From: Afipia sp. Root123D2
Lineage (GTDB): Bacteria; Pseudomonadota; Alphaproteobacteria; Rhizobiales; Xanthobacteraceae
Assembly: GCF_001425835.1 (NCBI RefSeq)
Contig: NZ_LMDP01000003.1
Location: 628,001-692,000, forward strand
DNA: 64,000 nucleotides
Reading direction: 5' to 3'
Shown: in pieces, positions 1 to 11,166 of the stretch
Numbering within the stretch: the first letter of the stretch is position 1
Layout of the letters: each line of letters opens with the position of its first letter
Position numbers and translations under genes: made by a program
The notes under the pieces: model-generated
What the model was told of the DNA's origin: nothing
Database searches by the model: none
What the model saw: the letters and a program-made list of their open reading frames with translations, nothing else

Positions 1-488
1 CCTCAGCGTTCCCCTCGGCCGCGATCGCGCTCGACGGCTGGATGGAAAATGCACTGATGACCGAGACCGCCACCGTGGTCGAAGATCGCTACCGCGACAT
101 CCTGCGCGATAGCCGCGCCAAGGACGCCGCCGCCGGCCGCACCCTCAACGGTCCGCATCTTACTGATCTTCAGGTCGTCTACGCGCCGAAGAACATGCCG
201 GCGAAGGATGCCTCGACCGGCGAGCAGAAAGCGCTGCTGATCGGCCTTGTGCTCGCCCATGCCAGTCTCGTCGCCGACATGACCGGCATCACGCCGCTAC
301 TGTTGCTGGACGAGGTGATCGCACATCTCGATCCGGGGCGGCGCGCGGCACTGTTCGAGGAACTCGCCAGACTCGGCGCGCAGGTCTGGATGACCGGCGC
401 GGATCCTGCGGCATTTGCTGAGGTCGGCGCGAACGCGGAGATTTTCGACGTCGCGGCTGGTCAAATTTCCGGTCGTCCCCGAGGCTGA
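1..488 (+). CDS. recF: RecF, DNA repair ATPase (C-terminal part only)
   Basis: The reading frame is already open at the left edge, so only the last ~160 residues are visible. RecF is an SMC-like ABC ATPase that helps load RecA at single-strand gaps. The ABC signature reads GEQKALLIGL, and the Walker B region LLLLDEVIAHLD follows about 30 residues later, with the D-loop spacing typical of RecF. The start of the visible frame (FPSAAIALDGWMENAL) also fits RecF. gyrB follows on the same strand after 234 bases, the usual dnaA-dnaN-recF-gyrB neighbourhood, so the replication origin region may lie just to the left (inference). Confidence 0.95.
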   Translation, partial: SAFPSAAIALDGWMENALMTETATVVEDRYRDILRDSRAKDAAAGRTLNGPHLTDLQVVYAPKNMPAKDASTGEQKALLIGLVLAHASLVADMTGITPLLLLDEVIAHLDPGRRAALFEELARLGAQVWMTGADPAAFAEVGANAEIFDVAAGQISGRPRG

Positions 489-542
489 AACGATCCGTCC
501 GCCGGACCCAAACCCGGCCTTCCGGAGGTTCACGAATCAGGC

Positions 543-551
543 TTTTCCACA
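543..551 (+). promoter_or_regulatory. Possible DnaA box between recF and gyrB
   Basis: The nine bases TTTTCCACA fit the relaxed DnaA consensus TTWTNCACA. They sit inside a short inverted repeat, CAGGCT at 538-543 and AGCCTG at 551-556. A single box is weak evidence; DnaA control of gyrB or a link to the nearby origin is only inference. Confidence 0.3.
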
Positions 552-674
552 GCCTGAAAAAGGGCTCTCGGCGGACTTGAAAAAGAGCTAAAAAATCCCA
601 TTTATTCAACATGTTGCCGGGTGCCAGTTTATCCTATGCGGCTACCCGATTTCATGGCACAAATTGACATGTGA

Positions 675-3164
<2,490 letters not shown>

Positions 3165-3168
3165 GGCA

Positions 3169-3185
3169 CGGCACGTTGCGTGCCG
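3169..3185 (+). terminator. Short hairpin between convergent gyrB and tex
   Basis: CGGCACG, a three-base loop and CGTGCCG form a perfect 7-bp stem five bases after the gyrB stop. There is no T run, so an intrinsic terminator is doubtful. It may protect or end the gyrB messenger together with Rho. Confidence 0.35.
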
Positions 3186-3212
3186 CGCTCCACACGATCC
3201 GCTGTACTCAGC

Positions 3213-5522
3213 CTATTTTCGCCTGAGCGCGTCGGCGAACGCGGAGGCAAATGCACCTTGAGACGCAGTGCTTCGCGCGGCCGTCCCGCGTCCGCCGCGA
3301 GGCGTGTCATCACGCGCCGGCCGGCTTTCCCGCTGCGGCGCCTTGACGCCGCCATCGCCATCCTTGCGCATGGACAGGCCGATCCGCTTGCGCTTGATGT
3401 CCACATCGACCACCCGGACCTTCACCACGTCGCCGGCCTTCACCACCTCATGCGCATCCTTCACGAAGCGATCCGCCAGCTGGGAGACGTGAACCAATCC
3501 GTCCTGATGAACGCCGATGTCAACGAACGCACCGAACGCGGCGACGTTCGTGACCGTGCCTTCCAGCATCATGCCCGGCTTCAGATCCTTGATGTCATCG
3601 ATACCCTCGGCGAACGTCGCGGTGCGGAACGCCGGGCGCGGATCGCGCCCGGGCTTTTCGAGTTCGACAAGAATGTCCCGCACTGTCGGCAACCCAAACC
3701 GTTCATCGACGAACACACGCGGATCGAGCGCCTTCAGTGCCGCGCTGTCGCTCATCAATGTACGAACGTCGCGGCCGCATGCGGCAACGATCTTCCTCGC
3801 CACGCCATAGGCTTCGGGGTGAACCGCCGAGGCATCGAGCGGCTCGCTTCCGTTCGGAATCCGCAAGAACCCGGCGCATTGCTCGAACGTCCGTTGACCG
3901 AGCCGCGCGACTTTCAGCAAATCCTTCCGGCTCGAAAACGGACCGTTGGCGTTGCGATGCGCGACGATCGCCTCTGCCAACGAGCCACCGAGACCCGAGA
4001 CACGGGCCAGCAGCGGTGCCGACGCCATGTTGAGGTCCACGCCGACAGCGTTCACCGCATCCTCCACCACCGCATCGAGTGAGCGGGCGAGGCGATATTG
4101 ATCGACGTCGTGCTGGTACTGTCCCACACCGATCGACTTCGGTTCGATCTTCACCAGTTCAGCGAGTGGATCCTGCAAGCGCCGCGCGATCGAGACTGCG
4201 CCGCGCAACGACACATCCAGATCGGGAAATTCGGCCGCCGCCGTTGCCGATGCCGAATATACCGACGCGCCGGCTTCCGAGACGATGACTTTCAGGGGCT
4301 TGGGAGCCGGCATGTCCGACAGCATCTCCGTGACCAGCTTTTCGGTCTCGCGGCTGCCGGTGCCGTTGCCGATGGCGACCAGTTCGACACCATGCTTGCG
4401 GATCAGCGAGGCCAGCTCCGCAGCCGTCCCGCGCACATCATTGCGTGGCGGGAACGGATAGACGGTCGTGGTCGTCACCAGCTTCCCGGTGCCGTCGACC
4501 ACCGCGACCTTGACGCCGGTGCGGATGCCCGGATCGAGCCCCATCGTCGGCCGCGAGCCGGCTGGCGCTGCCAGCAACAGATCGTTCAGGTTACGCGCGA
4601 AGACCCTGATCGCCTCTTCTTCCGCCCGTTCGCGCAGATCGCGCATCAGGTCGAGCATCAAATGCAGCGAGAGCTTTACGCGCCAGGCCCAGCTTGCGAC
4701 CTCCATCAGCCATTGATCTCCGGGGAGATCGCGACCGATCTGATAGGCTTCGGCGATCATGCGCGCAGCCGGCTTGACCGGCGACTTGTCATCCGCATCG
4801 ACCTCGATGTCGAGCGTCAGCAGATCTTCATTGCGCCCGCGCAGCATCGCCAGCGCGCGATGGCTGGGAACATTGGTCCAGCGCTCGACATGGTCGAAGT
4901 AATCGGAAAACTTCGCACCAGCTTCCGCCTTGCCCTCAATCAGCTTGGAGCGAAGCACCGCGTGCTCTTTCATGTAGCTCCGCAGTCGTCCGACCAGATC
5001 GGCGTTTTCGGAGAACTGTTCGGCCAGGATGTCGCGGGCGCCATCAAGAGCCGTCTTCTCGTCCTTCACCTCATCCGTGACATAGGCCTTCGCCAACTCC
5101 GCCGGGACAGCGGCCCTGTCGCCGAGAATTGTCTCCGCAAGCGGGCCCAATCCACGCTCGCGTGCGATCTCGGCCTTGGTCCGCCGCTTCGGCTTGTACG
5201 GCAGATAAATGTCTTCCAGTTCCGCCATGGTCGCAGCACCCGCGAGCGCTGTCTCAAGCTCCGCCGTCAACTTGCCCTGCTCACGGATCGAACCGAGAAT
5301 CGTTTCACGGCGCGCATCGAGCCCGCGCAGATACACCAGCCGCTCGGACAGCGACCGAAGCTGGCAGTCGTCCAGTCCGCCGGTCATCTCCTTGCGGTAG
5401 CGCGCGATGAAGGGAACGGTCGCGCCTTCATCCAGCAGCGTGATGGCAACCTTGGCCTGATCGGGACGCGCGCCAATCTCGGCGGCGATAAGTGCTGCAA
5501 TACGTGTAACGTCGGATGCCAT
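3213..5522 (-). CDS. tex: Tex-like S1 RNA-binding transcription accessory protein
   Basis: Tex proteins are cytoplasmic nucleic-acid-binding factors linked to transcription and RNA turnover. The ~769 residues show the family order: a helical N-terminus (VPFIARYRKEMTGGLDD), a YqgF/RNase H-like domain beginning GLDPGIRTGVKVAVVDG near residue 320, helix-hairpin-helix motifs around NMASAPLLARVSGLG and PFSSRKDLLKV, and a C-terminal S1 domain (GMMLEGTVTNVAAFGAFVDI). The tail is basic and disordered-looking. The frame stays open upstream to 5570, but the ATG at 5522 (MASDVTRIAALIAAEIG) matches the normal family N-terminus. Monocistronic, converging on gyrB. Confidence 0.96.
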   Translation of the reverse strand: MASDVTRIAALIAAEIGARPDQAKVAITLLDEGATVPFIARYRKEMTGGLDDCQLRSLSERLVYLRGLDARRETILGSIREQGKLTAELETALAGAATMAELEDIYLPYKPKRRTKAEIARERGLGPLAETILGDRAAVPAELAKAYVTDEVKDEKTALDGARDILAEQFSENADLVGRLRSYMKEHAVLRSKLIEGKAEAGAKFSDYFDHVERWTNVPSHRALAMLRGRNEDLLTLDIEVDADDKSPVKPAARMIAEAYQIGRDLPGDQWLMEVASWAWRVKLSLHLMLDLMRDLRERAEEEAIRVFARNLNDLLLAAPAGSRPTMGLDPGIRTGVKVAVVDGTGKLVTTTTVYPFPPRNDVRGTAAELASLIRKHGVELVAIGNGTGSRETEKLVTEMLSDMPAPKPLKVIVSEAGASVYSASATAAAEFPDLDVSLRGAVSIARRLQDPLAELVKIEPKSIGVGQYQHDVDQYRLARSLDAVVEDAVNAVGVDLNMASAPLLARVSGLGGSLAEAIVAHRNANGPFSSRKDLLKVARLGQRTFEQCAGFLRIPNGSEPLDASAVHPEAYGVARKIVAACGRDVRTLMSDSAALKALDPRVFVDERFGLPTVRDILVELEKPGRDPRPAFRTATFAEGIDDIKDLKPGMMLEGTVTNVAAFGAFVDIGVHQDGLVHVSQLADRFVKDAHEVVKAGDVVKVRVVDVDIKRKRIGLSMRKDGDGGVKAPQRESRPARDDTPRGGRGTAARSTASQGAFASAFADALRRK

Positions 5523-5731
5523 GCCTGTCTCGGAATCAGTGAACGGGCGCTGACCATAGTGGCGCTGCACGGCTCACGCCAAGCATCCTTTATTCAGCTA
5601 TGATTTATTCACAACCGCGCGACTGGTTCTGTCGCCGGCCATGCAATCGCGATACCGCCATGCAACGACCGCGACTTGAACGCAACGCGCACAACGCATA
5701 GCCTGCGGCCTGCTTGCAAGGAACCACAGCC

Positions 5732-7102
5732 ATGGCAAACGAAACTGCGACGCTCGCCTCCTATGTCGCAAATCTCAAATACGACGACATTCCGGCCGAA
5801 GTCCTGGAGCGCGCCAAGACGCTGACGCTCGATTTTCTCGGCAGCGCGGTGCGCGCCCGCAGCGAGGCCGATTCCACGCCGTCAATCGTCGCCATGCTCA
5901 AGACGCTGGGCCTCGACGGCCAAGGCGACTCGACTGTTTGTGGCGATACCCGCACCTACACGCCTGCGGTCGCTGCGCTGCTCAACGGCGCGCTCGGCCA
6001 TTCGCTCGATTTCGACGACACCCACGCCGACTCGTCGCTGCATCCCAGCGCGCCTGTGGTACCGGCCGCCTTCGCCGCGGGGGAAATGACCGGCGCCAGC
6101 GGCCGCGATGTGCTGACCGCCATCGTCGCCGGTTACGAAGTGTGCTGCCGGCTCGGCAATGCGCTCGACCCCACCTCCCATTATGCGCGCGGCTTTCATC
6201 CCACCGCGACTGCAGGTACTTTCGGAGCCGCCGCCGCCGCCGGCAAGCTGTTCGGCCTGTCGGCGGACCAGATTGCCGCAGCGTTTGGCGTCTCGGGCAG
6301 CCAGGCGGCGGGATCGCTGCAGTTTCTTGTCAACGGCGCCTGGAACAAGCGCTATCAGGTCGGCGCCGCCGCCATGAACGGCGTGGTCGCGGCATCACTG
6401 GCCCGCGAAGGCTTCATCGGCTCGAGCGAGGCCGTCGAGGGCAAGCATGGTTTGCTAGTCGGCTACAGTGACAACGCCCATCCGGCGAAAGCGACGGCGG
6501 ACCTCGGCAGTGTCTATGAAACCATGAAGATCGGCGTCAAACCCTATCCGAGCTGCCGCTACACCCATGCCGCGATCGACGCTCTGATCGCCATGCGCCG
6601 CGAGCACAATCTCACGCCGGAGAACATCAAGCGCGTCGAGATCGGACTGCACCGCAACGGCATCACGCTGACCGGAGATCCCGCCACCAAGCGTCACCCG
6701 AAAAACGTCGTCGGCGGCCAGTTCTCGATGTTCTTCACCGGCGCGCTAGCGCTCGACCAGGGCAGTTTCGGCTGGGACGACTACAAGCGGCTTGGCGATC
6801 CGGCGATCGAGGCGCTGTCTGACAAGATCGACGTGGTGCAGGACGACCGGCTCGAGACCGGACGGCGCCATCCGTTCGGCGCGCGCGTCAGCATCGTCAG
6901 CGGCGACGGACCGATCGAGCGCCTCGTTCCCGATCCGTCCGGCGAGCCGTCATCGTTCCCGGACGCGCAGGCCATGCGGCAGAAATTTTTGCAGCTTGCC
7001 CGCCCGGTGCTGAAAGATCGCGCCGAGCGCTTCGCCGACGCGATCCTGTCACTGGAACGGCATGACCGTGCCGATTCCGCGATCCGGCTCGCGCGGCAGT
7101 AA
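5732..7102 (+). CDS. MmgE/PrpD family protein
   Basis: This family includes 2-methylcitrate dehydratase (PrpD) and cis-aconitate decarboxylase-type enzymes. The 456-residue protein shows the family hallmarks: LDFLGSAVRA near residue 30, GHSLDFDDTHADSSLHPSAPVVPA around residues 90-110, FHPTATAGTFGAAAAAGKL, and KPYPSCRYTHAAIDA past the middle. No prpB or prpC neighbours are present, so the substrate cannot be assigned. The ATG at 5732 is preceded by AAGGA at 5718-5722; an upstream in-frame TTG is less likely. Confidence 0.9.
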   Translation: MANETATLASYVANLKYDDIPAEVLERAKTLTLDFLGSAVRARSEADSTPSIVAMLKTLGLDGQGDSTVCGDTRTYTPAVAALLNGALGHSLDFDDTHADSSLHPSAPVVPAAFAAGEMTGASGRDVLTAIVAGYEVCCRLGNALDPTSHYARGFHPTATAGTFGAAAAAGKLFGLSADQIAAAFGVSGSQAAGSLQFLVNGAWNKRYQVGAAAMNGVVAASLAREGFIGSSEAVEGKHGLLVGYSDNAHPAKATADLGSVYETMKIGVKPYPSCRYTHAAIDALIAMRREHNLTPENIKRVEIGLHRNGITLTGDPATKRHPKNVVGGQFSMFFTGALALDQGSFGWDDYKRLGDPAIEALSDKIDVVQDDRLETGRRHPFGARVSIVSGDGPIERLVPDPSGEPSSFPDAQAMRQKFLQLARPVLKDRAERFADAILSLERHDRADSAIRLARQ

Positions 7103-7214
7103 CAACAGACCCTCCTGACCGGTATTTCGGGACTGCGCGTCTGCGGCGTTCGTTCAATTCGCACGTCATCGGGATCGGTGTATAGTTCGCTCGACCAGAC
7201 GACGGAGCGACACC

Positions 7215-8132
7215 ATGAGCTGGATGCCATCCAACGATCCGATCCTCGGCGACCCGCAGTCCTGCGACGCGCTCGAACTCGTCATCGTGCCGCGCACCCG
7301 CGATCTTGGCGACGGCTTCGCCGTCCGCCGCGCCCTCCCCCACGGCAAGCGCCAGATGGTGGGGCCATTCATCTTTTTCGATCACTTCGGCCCGGTGCAG
7401 TTCATCGCCGGACAAGGCATGGATGTGCGCCCGCATCCGCATATCGGGCTCGCCACGGTGACCTATCTGTTCGACGGCAGCATCATGCACCGCGATAGCG
7501 AGGGCAACATTCAGGAAATCCAGCCCGGTGCGATGAATCTCATGACCGCTGGGCGCGGCATCGCGCACTCCGAACGCACCCCCGACGTGCAGCGTACGAA
7601 CGGGCAGCAGATGCTGGGCCTGCAAAGCTGGGTCGCCCTGCCGGCAGGACGTGAGGAAATCGCGCCGTCGTTTCAGCATTACGATGCCGCCCGCCTGCCA
7701 ACCGTCACCGACACCGGATTCAAGGCGCGTATCATCGCCGGCTCCGCTTTCGGCGCGGCGTCGCCGGTCGAGATGGTTTCACCGTGGTTCTATGTCGAAG
7801 TCAGCCTCGACGCCGGCATGAAAGTCCCGCTCGACACCGATCACGAGGAACGTGCTGTCTATGTGGTCGACGGCGAAGTGCAGATCGCCGGTGAACGGTT
7901 CGAAGGACCGCGTCTCCTGATCTTTCGTCCCGGCGATCGCATCACGATTACCGCGATCCGTGCCGCGCGCATGATGTTTCTCGGCGGCGACGCGCTTGAA
8001 GGGCCGCGCCACATCTGGTGGAATTTCGTATCGTCGAGCAAGGAACGCATCGAACAGGCCAAGCAGGACTGGAAAGCCGGCCGCTTCGCCCATGTGCCGG
8101 ACGAAACGGAATTCATTCCATTGCCCGAATGA
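7215..8132 (+). CDS. Pirin family protein
   Basis: Pirins are two-domain, metal-binding cupin proteins; some bacterial members have quercetinase activity or act on central metabolism. The 305 residues carry the N-terminal cupin with the usual metal ligands: H74 and H76 in RPHPHIGLATVTYL, and H118 and E120 in GRGIAHSER. A C-terminal cupin with ERAVYVVDGEVQIAGERF follows. The 112-base upstream gap and 69-base downstream gap give no clear operon. The exact reaction is unknown. Confidence 0.93.
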   Translation: MSWMPSNDPILGDPQSCDALELVIVPRTRDLGDGFAVRRALPHGKRQMVGPFIFFDHFGPVQFIAGQGMDVRPHPHIGLATVTYLFDGSIMHRDSEGNIQEIQPGAMNLMTAGRGIAHSERTPDVQRTNGQQMLGLQSWVALPAGREEIAPSFQHYDAARLPTVTDTGFKARIIAGSAFGAASPVEMVSPWFYVEVSLDAGMKVPLDTDHEERAVYVVDGEVQIAGERFEGPRLLIFRPGDRITITAIRAARMMFLGGDALEGPRHIWWNFVSSSKERIEQAKQDWKAGRFAHVPDETEFIPLPE

Positions 8133-8201
8133 TGTTCGCGCTTATGTTGAATATCGCAATTGCCGCCCGGCAACGGGTTCTGTCAGGAGTTGAGGATCAC
8201 G

Positions 8202-9596
8202 ATGGCGACCTTGGGATTTGAACGCGCGCCGGCCTTCCTGAGCAACCTGCTCAACACGCTGACCGAACGCGGCCGCAGCCTGCTGATGCTCGGGCGCAGC
8301 GGATCGCCGACCGGGGCACTGTCCGAAAACGAGATGATCGAGCTCGGTGAAACGCTGTTGTCGCGTCGCGGCGAAGCAACCGGCGTGGCGCTGGCCCAGA
8401 CGCTCCTCGCCGGCTACGCGGCCGCGTCGCAGACGGAACGGCTGGCCTTCCTCAAGGCGCTCGCGGATTTGTTCGGGCCGGATCAAAAGCTGGTCGAAGA
8501 AGCCATGGACGCAGTCCGCACCAACGGCTTCAGCGCCGAGACCATCAACGCCCTGCATGAGGCCGCCGAACCGCGGCGGCAGGAACTGATCCGCCGCCTC
8601 AACCTTGCGCCGGGCGGCACCGCCGCGCTGGTGCGGATGCGTGAAGCGCTGCTCAGCAACATGTCCGAATATCCGCAGTTGCAGCCCGTCGACAGCGACT
8701 TCGTGCACCTGTTCGCGTCGTGGTTCAATCGCGGCTTTCTGGTGCTGCAGCGGATCGACTGGACGACACCGGCGAACATCCTCGAGAAGATCATCCGCTA
8801 TGAGGCTGTTCATGCCATCAAGAACTGGGACGATCTGCGTAACCGTCTCGCGCCGCCGGATCGGCGCTGCTACGGTTTCTTTCATCCGCAACTCGTCGAC
8901 GAGCCGCTGATCTTCGTCGAGGTCGCGTTGACAAAGGAGATTCCGGCGGCGATCGCGCCGCTGCTCGAAATGGACCGCGCGCCGATCATGGCATCGCAGG
9001 CGACCACTGCGGTGTTCTATTCGATCTCCAACACCCAGCGCGGGCTCGGCGGCATTTCCTTCGGCAATTTCCTGATCAAGCAGGTGGTCGAGGACCTCAA
9101 GCGCGAACTGCCGGACCTGAATACATTCGTCACGCTGTCGCCGGTGCCCGGCTTCGCCAACTGGCTGAAGCGCGAGCGCGCCGCGGACGAATCCACCGTT
9201 CTCGACGCCAACGACAAGGATGTGCTGGCGCTGATCGATCAGCCCGGCTGGTTCGAGGATGCGGAAATGACCGAAAAGGTGCGCCCGGTGCTGCTGGCGG
9301 CGGCGGCCCACTATCTGGTGGAGGCCCGAAATTCGCGCGGCCGGCTGCTCGACCCCGTGGCCCGATTCCACCTCGGCAACGGCGCTCGGCTCGAACGGCT
9401 GAATTTCCTCGGAGATACGTCCGCCAAGGCGATGCAGCAGTCCCACGGACTAATGGTGAACTATCTTTATGCGCTCGATGACATCGAAAGCAATCACGAG
9501 GCGTTTGCGGAAAAGGGCACCGTTGCCGCAGCCTCAAGTATCCGCAAGATGCTGCGCATCAAGCCGCACGTGCTGAACACCAACAGCGCGGGATAA
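8202..9596 (+). CDS. Malonyl-CoA decarboxylase
   Basis: Converts malonyl-CoA to acetyl-CoA and CO2. The 464-residue protein matches the MCD/MatA family: a helical N-terminal domain, then a GNAT-like catalytic domain with FVHLFASWFNRGFLVLQRID, GFFHPQLVDEPLIFVEVAL and SISNTQRGLGGISFGNFLI. The ATG at 8202 is preceded by GAGG at 8192-8195; a frame open from 8160 has no good start. In some rhizobia the homologue (matA) lies with malonyl-CoA synthetase matB and a transporter; neither is present here, so it probably drains malonyl-CoA produced elsewhere (inference). Confidence 0.93.
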   Translation: MATLGFERAPAFLSNLLNTLTERGRSLLMLGRSGSPTGALSENEMIELGETLLSRRGEATGVALAQTLLAGYAAASQTERLAFLKALADLFGPDQKLVEEAMDAVRTNGFSAETINALHEAAEPRRQELIRRLNLAPGGTAALVRMREALLSNMSEYPQLQPVDSDFVHLFASWFNRGFLVLQRIDWTTPANILEKIIRYEAVHAIKNWDDLRNRLAPPDRRCYGFFHPQLVDEPLIFVEVALTKEIPAAIAPLLEMDRAPIMASQATTAVFYSISNTQRGLGGISFGNFLIKQVVEDLKRELPDLNTFVTLSPVPGFANWLKRERAADESTVLDANDKDVLALIDQPGWFEDAEMTEKVRPVLLAAAAHYLVEARNSRGRLLDPVARFHLGNGARLERLNFLGDTSAKAMQQSHGLMVNYLYALDDIESNHEAFAEKGTVAAASSIRKMLRIKPHVLNTNSAG

Positions 9597-9607
9597 ACGG
9601 CAAACGA

Positions 9608-9937
9608 TCAGGCCGCGCCCTTCATGTAGGCCTCGCGACGGCCGATCATGCGCTCTTCTGCGATCCGGGCATCGGCCCTGGTCGCTGTCGCGCAGGTGCG
9701 ATACTCCAGATCCGGCAACTCGGCCGGCGCACGGCGAATGAAGAACGAACTCAACGATCGCGAACCGGTAGAGAGCTGCGAGAGCGCGTGGGCAATGTTG
9801 TCGACAGCGCCAAACGCAAACAGCGCACCCGTCGAGGCATATCTGACTTCGTAAATGCCGGGACCGATCGGAGCTTCGAGCTTTTCACCGCGCACCGCTT
9901 TGGGATAGCGCTTCCACTCGCCCCAGGTGGTAATCAT
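9608..9937 (-). CDS. Small conserved-looking protein of unknown function, possible GIY-YIG-like fold
   Basis: A 109-residue protein starting MITTWGEWKRYP. The centre reads GPGIYEVRYASTGALFAFG, followed by VDNIAHALSQL. That layout resembles the first half of a GIY-YIG nuclease domain (GIY, arginine, G..V..N....L). The second half has EYRTCAT and AEERMIGRREAYMKG. The usual second tyrosine and catalytic arginine pattern is not convincing, so nuclease activity cannot be claimed. It converges with malonyl-CoA decarboxylase only 11 bases away. The ATG at 9937 is preferred over one seven codons upstream. Confidence 0.7.
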   Translation of the reverse strand: MITTWGEWKRYPKAVRGEKLEAPIGPGIYEVRYASTGALFAFGAVDNIAHALSQLSTGSRSLSSFFIRRAPAELPDLEYRTCATATRADARIAEERMIGRREAYMKGAA

Positions 9938-10077
9938 TGTACCCTCGATATATTCCAAATCTGATCAAAAAACATCAACCGCAACCATCGCAACGCGAGA
10001 GGGCCGAGTTTGTTCCCGTTGATATGGCGGCGACCTACGACCGGTTCAAGTCAATCCGGCGTGACCGGAATGCAGTG

Positions 10078-11079
10078 CTAGACCGGCAATCCATGCTTCT
10101 GCGCAAGAGCTTTCAGCGACGTCTGGGGACGTGCGCCAAGATGCTGGATGATCTCGGCAGCCGCCAGCACGCCAAGACGCCCGGCCTGTTCATGGTTAAC
10201 ACCGCGCACCAGTCCGAACAGGAACCCGGCCGCGAACAGATCGCCCGCACCCGTGGTATCGACCACCTTCGTCACCGGGAATGCCGGTACTGCGATGGTG
10301 CTGTCGCCTGATGCCACGACACAACCCTTTTCACTGCGCGTGACCACGGCGAGCTTGGCATCGTTGCGCAACTGAACCAGCGCCTTGTCGAAATCATCGG
10401 TTTCGTAAAGCGACTGCAGTTCGGCTTCATTGGCGAACACGAGGTCGACGGTCTTGCTGCGGATCAGATCGAGAAACTCGCCGCGATAGCGACCGACGCA
10501 GAACGCGTCCGACAAGGTCAACGCGACAGTGCGTCCGTTGTCATGCGCGATTTTCGACGCCTTGAGGAACGCATCCTTGGCATCCTTCGGATCCCACAGG
10601 TAGCCTTCGAGATAAACAAAAGACGAGGCCGCGATCTGCGCCGGGTCGATGTCGTTCGGCGACAAATCCTGCGCCGCGCCGAGATAGGTGTTCATGGTGC
10701 GCTCACCGTCAGGCGTGACCAGAATGTACGAACACCCGGTGGCCGGACCACCTGCCGCTGCCGCTGTATCGAACGCCACCTTGGCGGCGCGAATATCGTG
10801 CATGTACAGGCGGCCGATCTGATCGTCCTTGACCTTGCCGACATAGGCAGCCCGCGCACCGAAATCAGCGACGCCGACAATAGTGTTCGCCGCCGACCCA
10901 CCGGAGATTTCCGTGGCCGGTCCCATCGCCTTGTAAATCGCTGCCGCGCGCGCTTCATCGATCAGCGCCATGGAGCCCTTGTCCATGCCGTGGGCTCGCA
11001 GGAAATCGTCCTCCGTCCGGACCAGAACGTCGAAGATGGCGTTGCCGATGCCGAGAACATCATATTTTGCAGTGGTCAT
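10078..11079 (-). CDS. Adenosine kinase-like PfkB family sugar kinase
   Basis: A 333-residue ribokinase/PfkB-fold kinase. The N-terminus has YDVLGIGNAIFDVLV, the substrate region has ISGGSAANTIVGVADFGA, and the C-terminal signature VVDTTGAGDLFAAGFLFG contains the anion hole and catalytic Asp. Similarity of the N-terminus and of the SGGSAANT loop to alphaproteobacterial adenosine kinases favours adenosine to AMP phosphorylation (purine salvage). Another nucleoside or sugar substrate is possible. It is divergent from murJ, with 87 bases between the starts. Confidence 0.9.
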   Translation of the reverse strand: MTTAKYDVLGIGNAIFDVLVRTEDDFLRAHGMDKGSMALIDEARAAAIYKAMGPATEISGGSAANTIVGVADFGARAAYVGKVKDDQIGRLYMHDIRAAKVAFDTAAAAGGPATGCSYILVTPDGERTMNTYLGAAQDLSPNDIDPAQIAASSFVYLEGYLWDPKDAKDAFLKASKIAHDNGRTVALTLSDAFCVGRYRGEFLDLIRSKTVDLVFANEAELQSLYETDDFDKALVQLRNDAKLAVVTRSEKGCVVASGDSTIAVPAFPVTKVVDTTGAGDLFAAGFLFGLVRGVNHEQAGRLGVLAAAEIIQHLGARPQTSLKALAQKHGLPV

Positions 11080-11166
11080 TCACAATAATCCTGCTAGCTC
11101 TTGTGGTCCGGCGGCGTATCACGTTCCACCGTTCGCCAGCAAGCGCAGCCACATCAGAATTCGACC

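Noticed and set aside
4098-5603. A 501-codon plus-strand frame over tex
   Set aside because: Antisense shadow of tex; no recognisable motif and biased composition.
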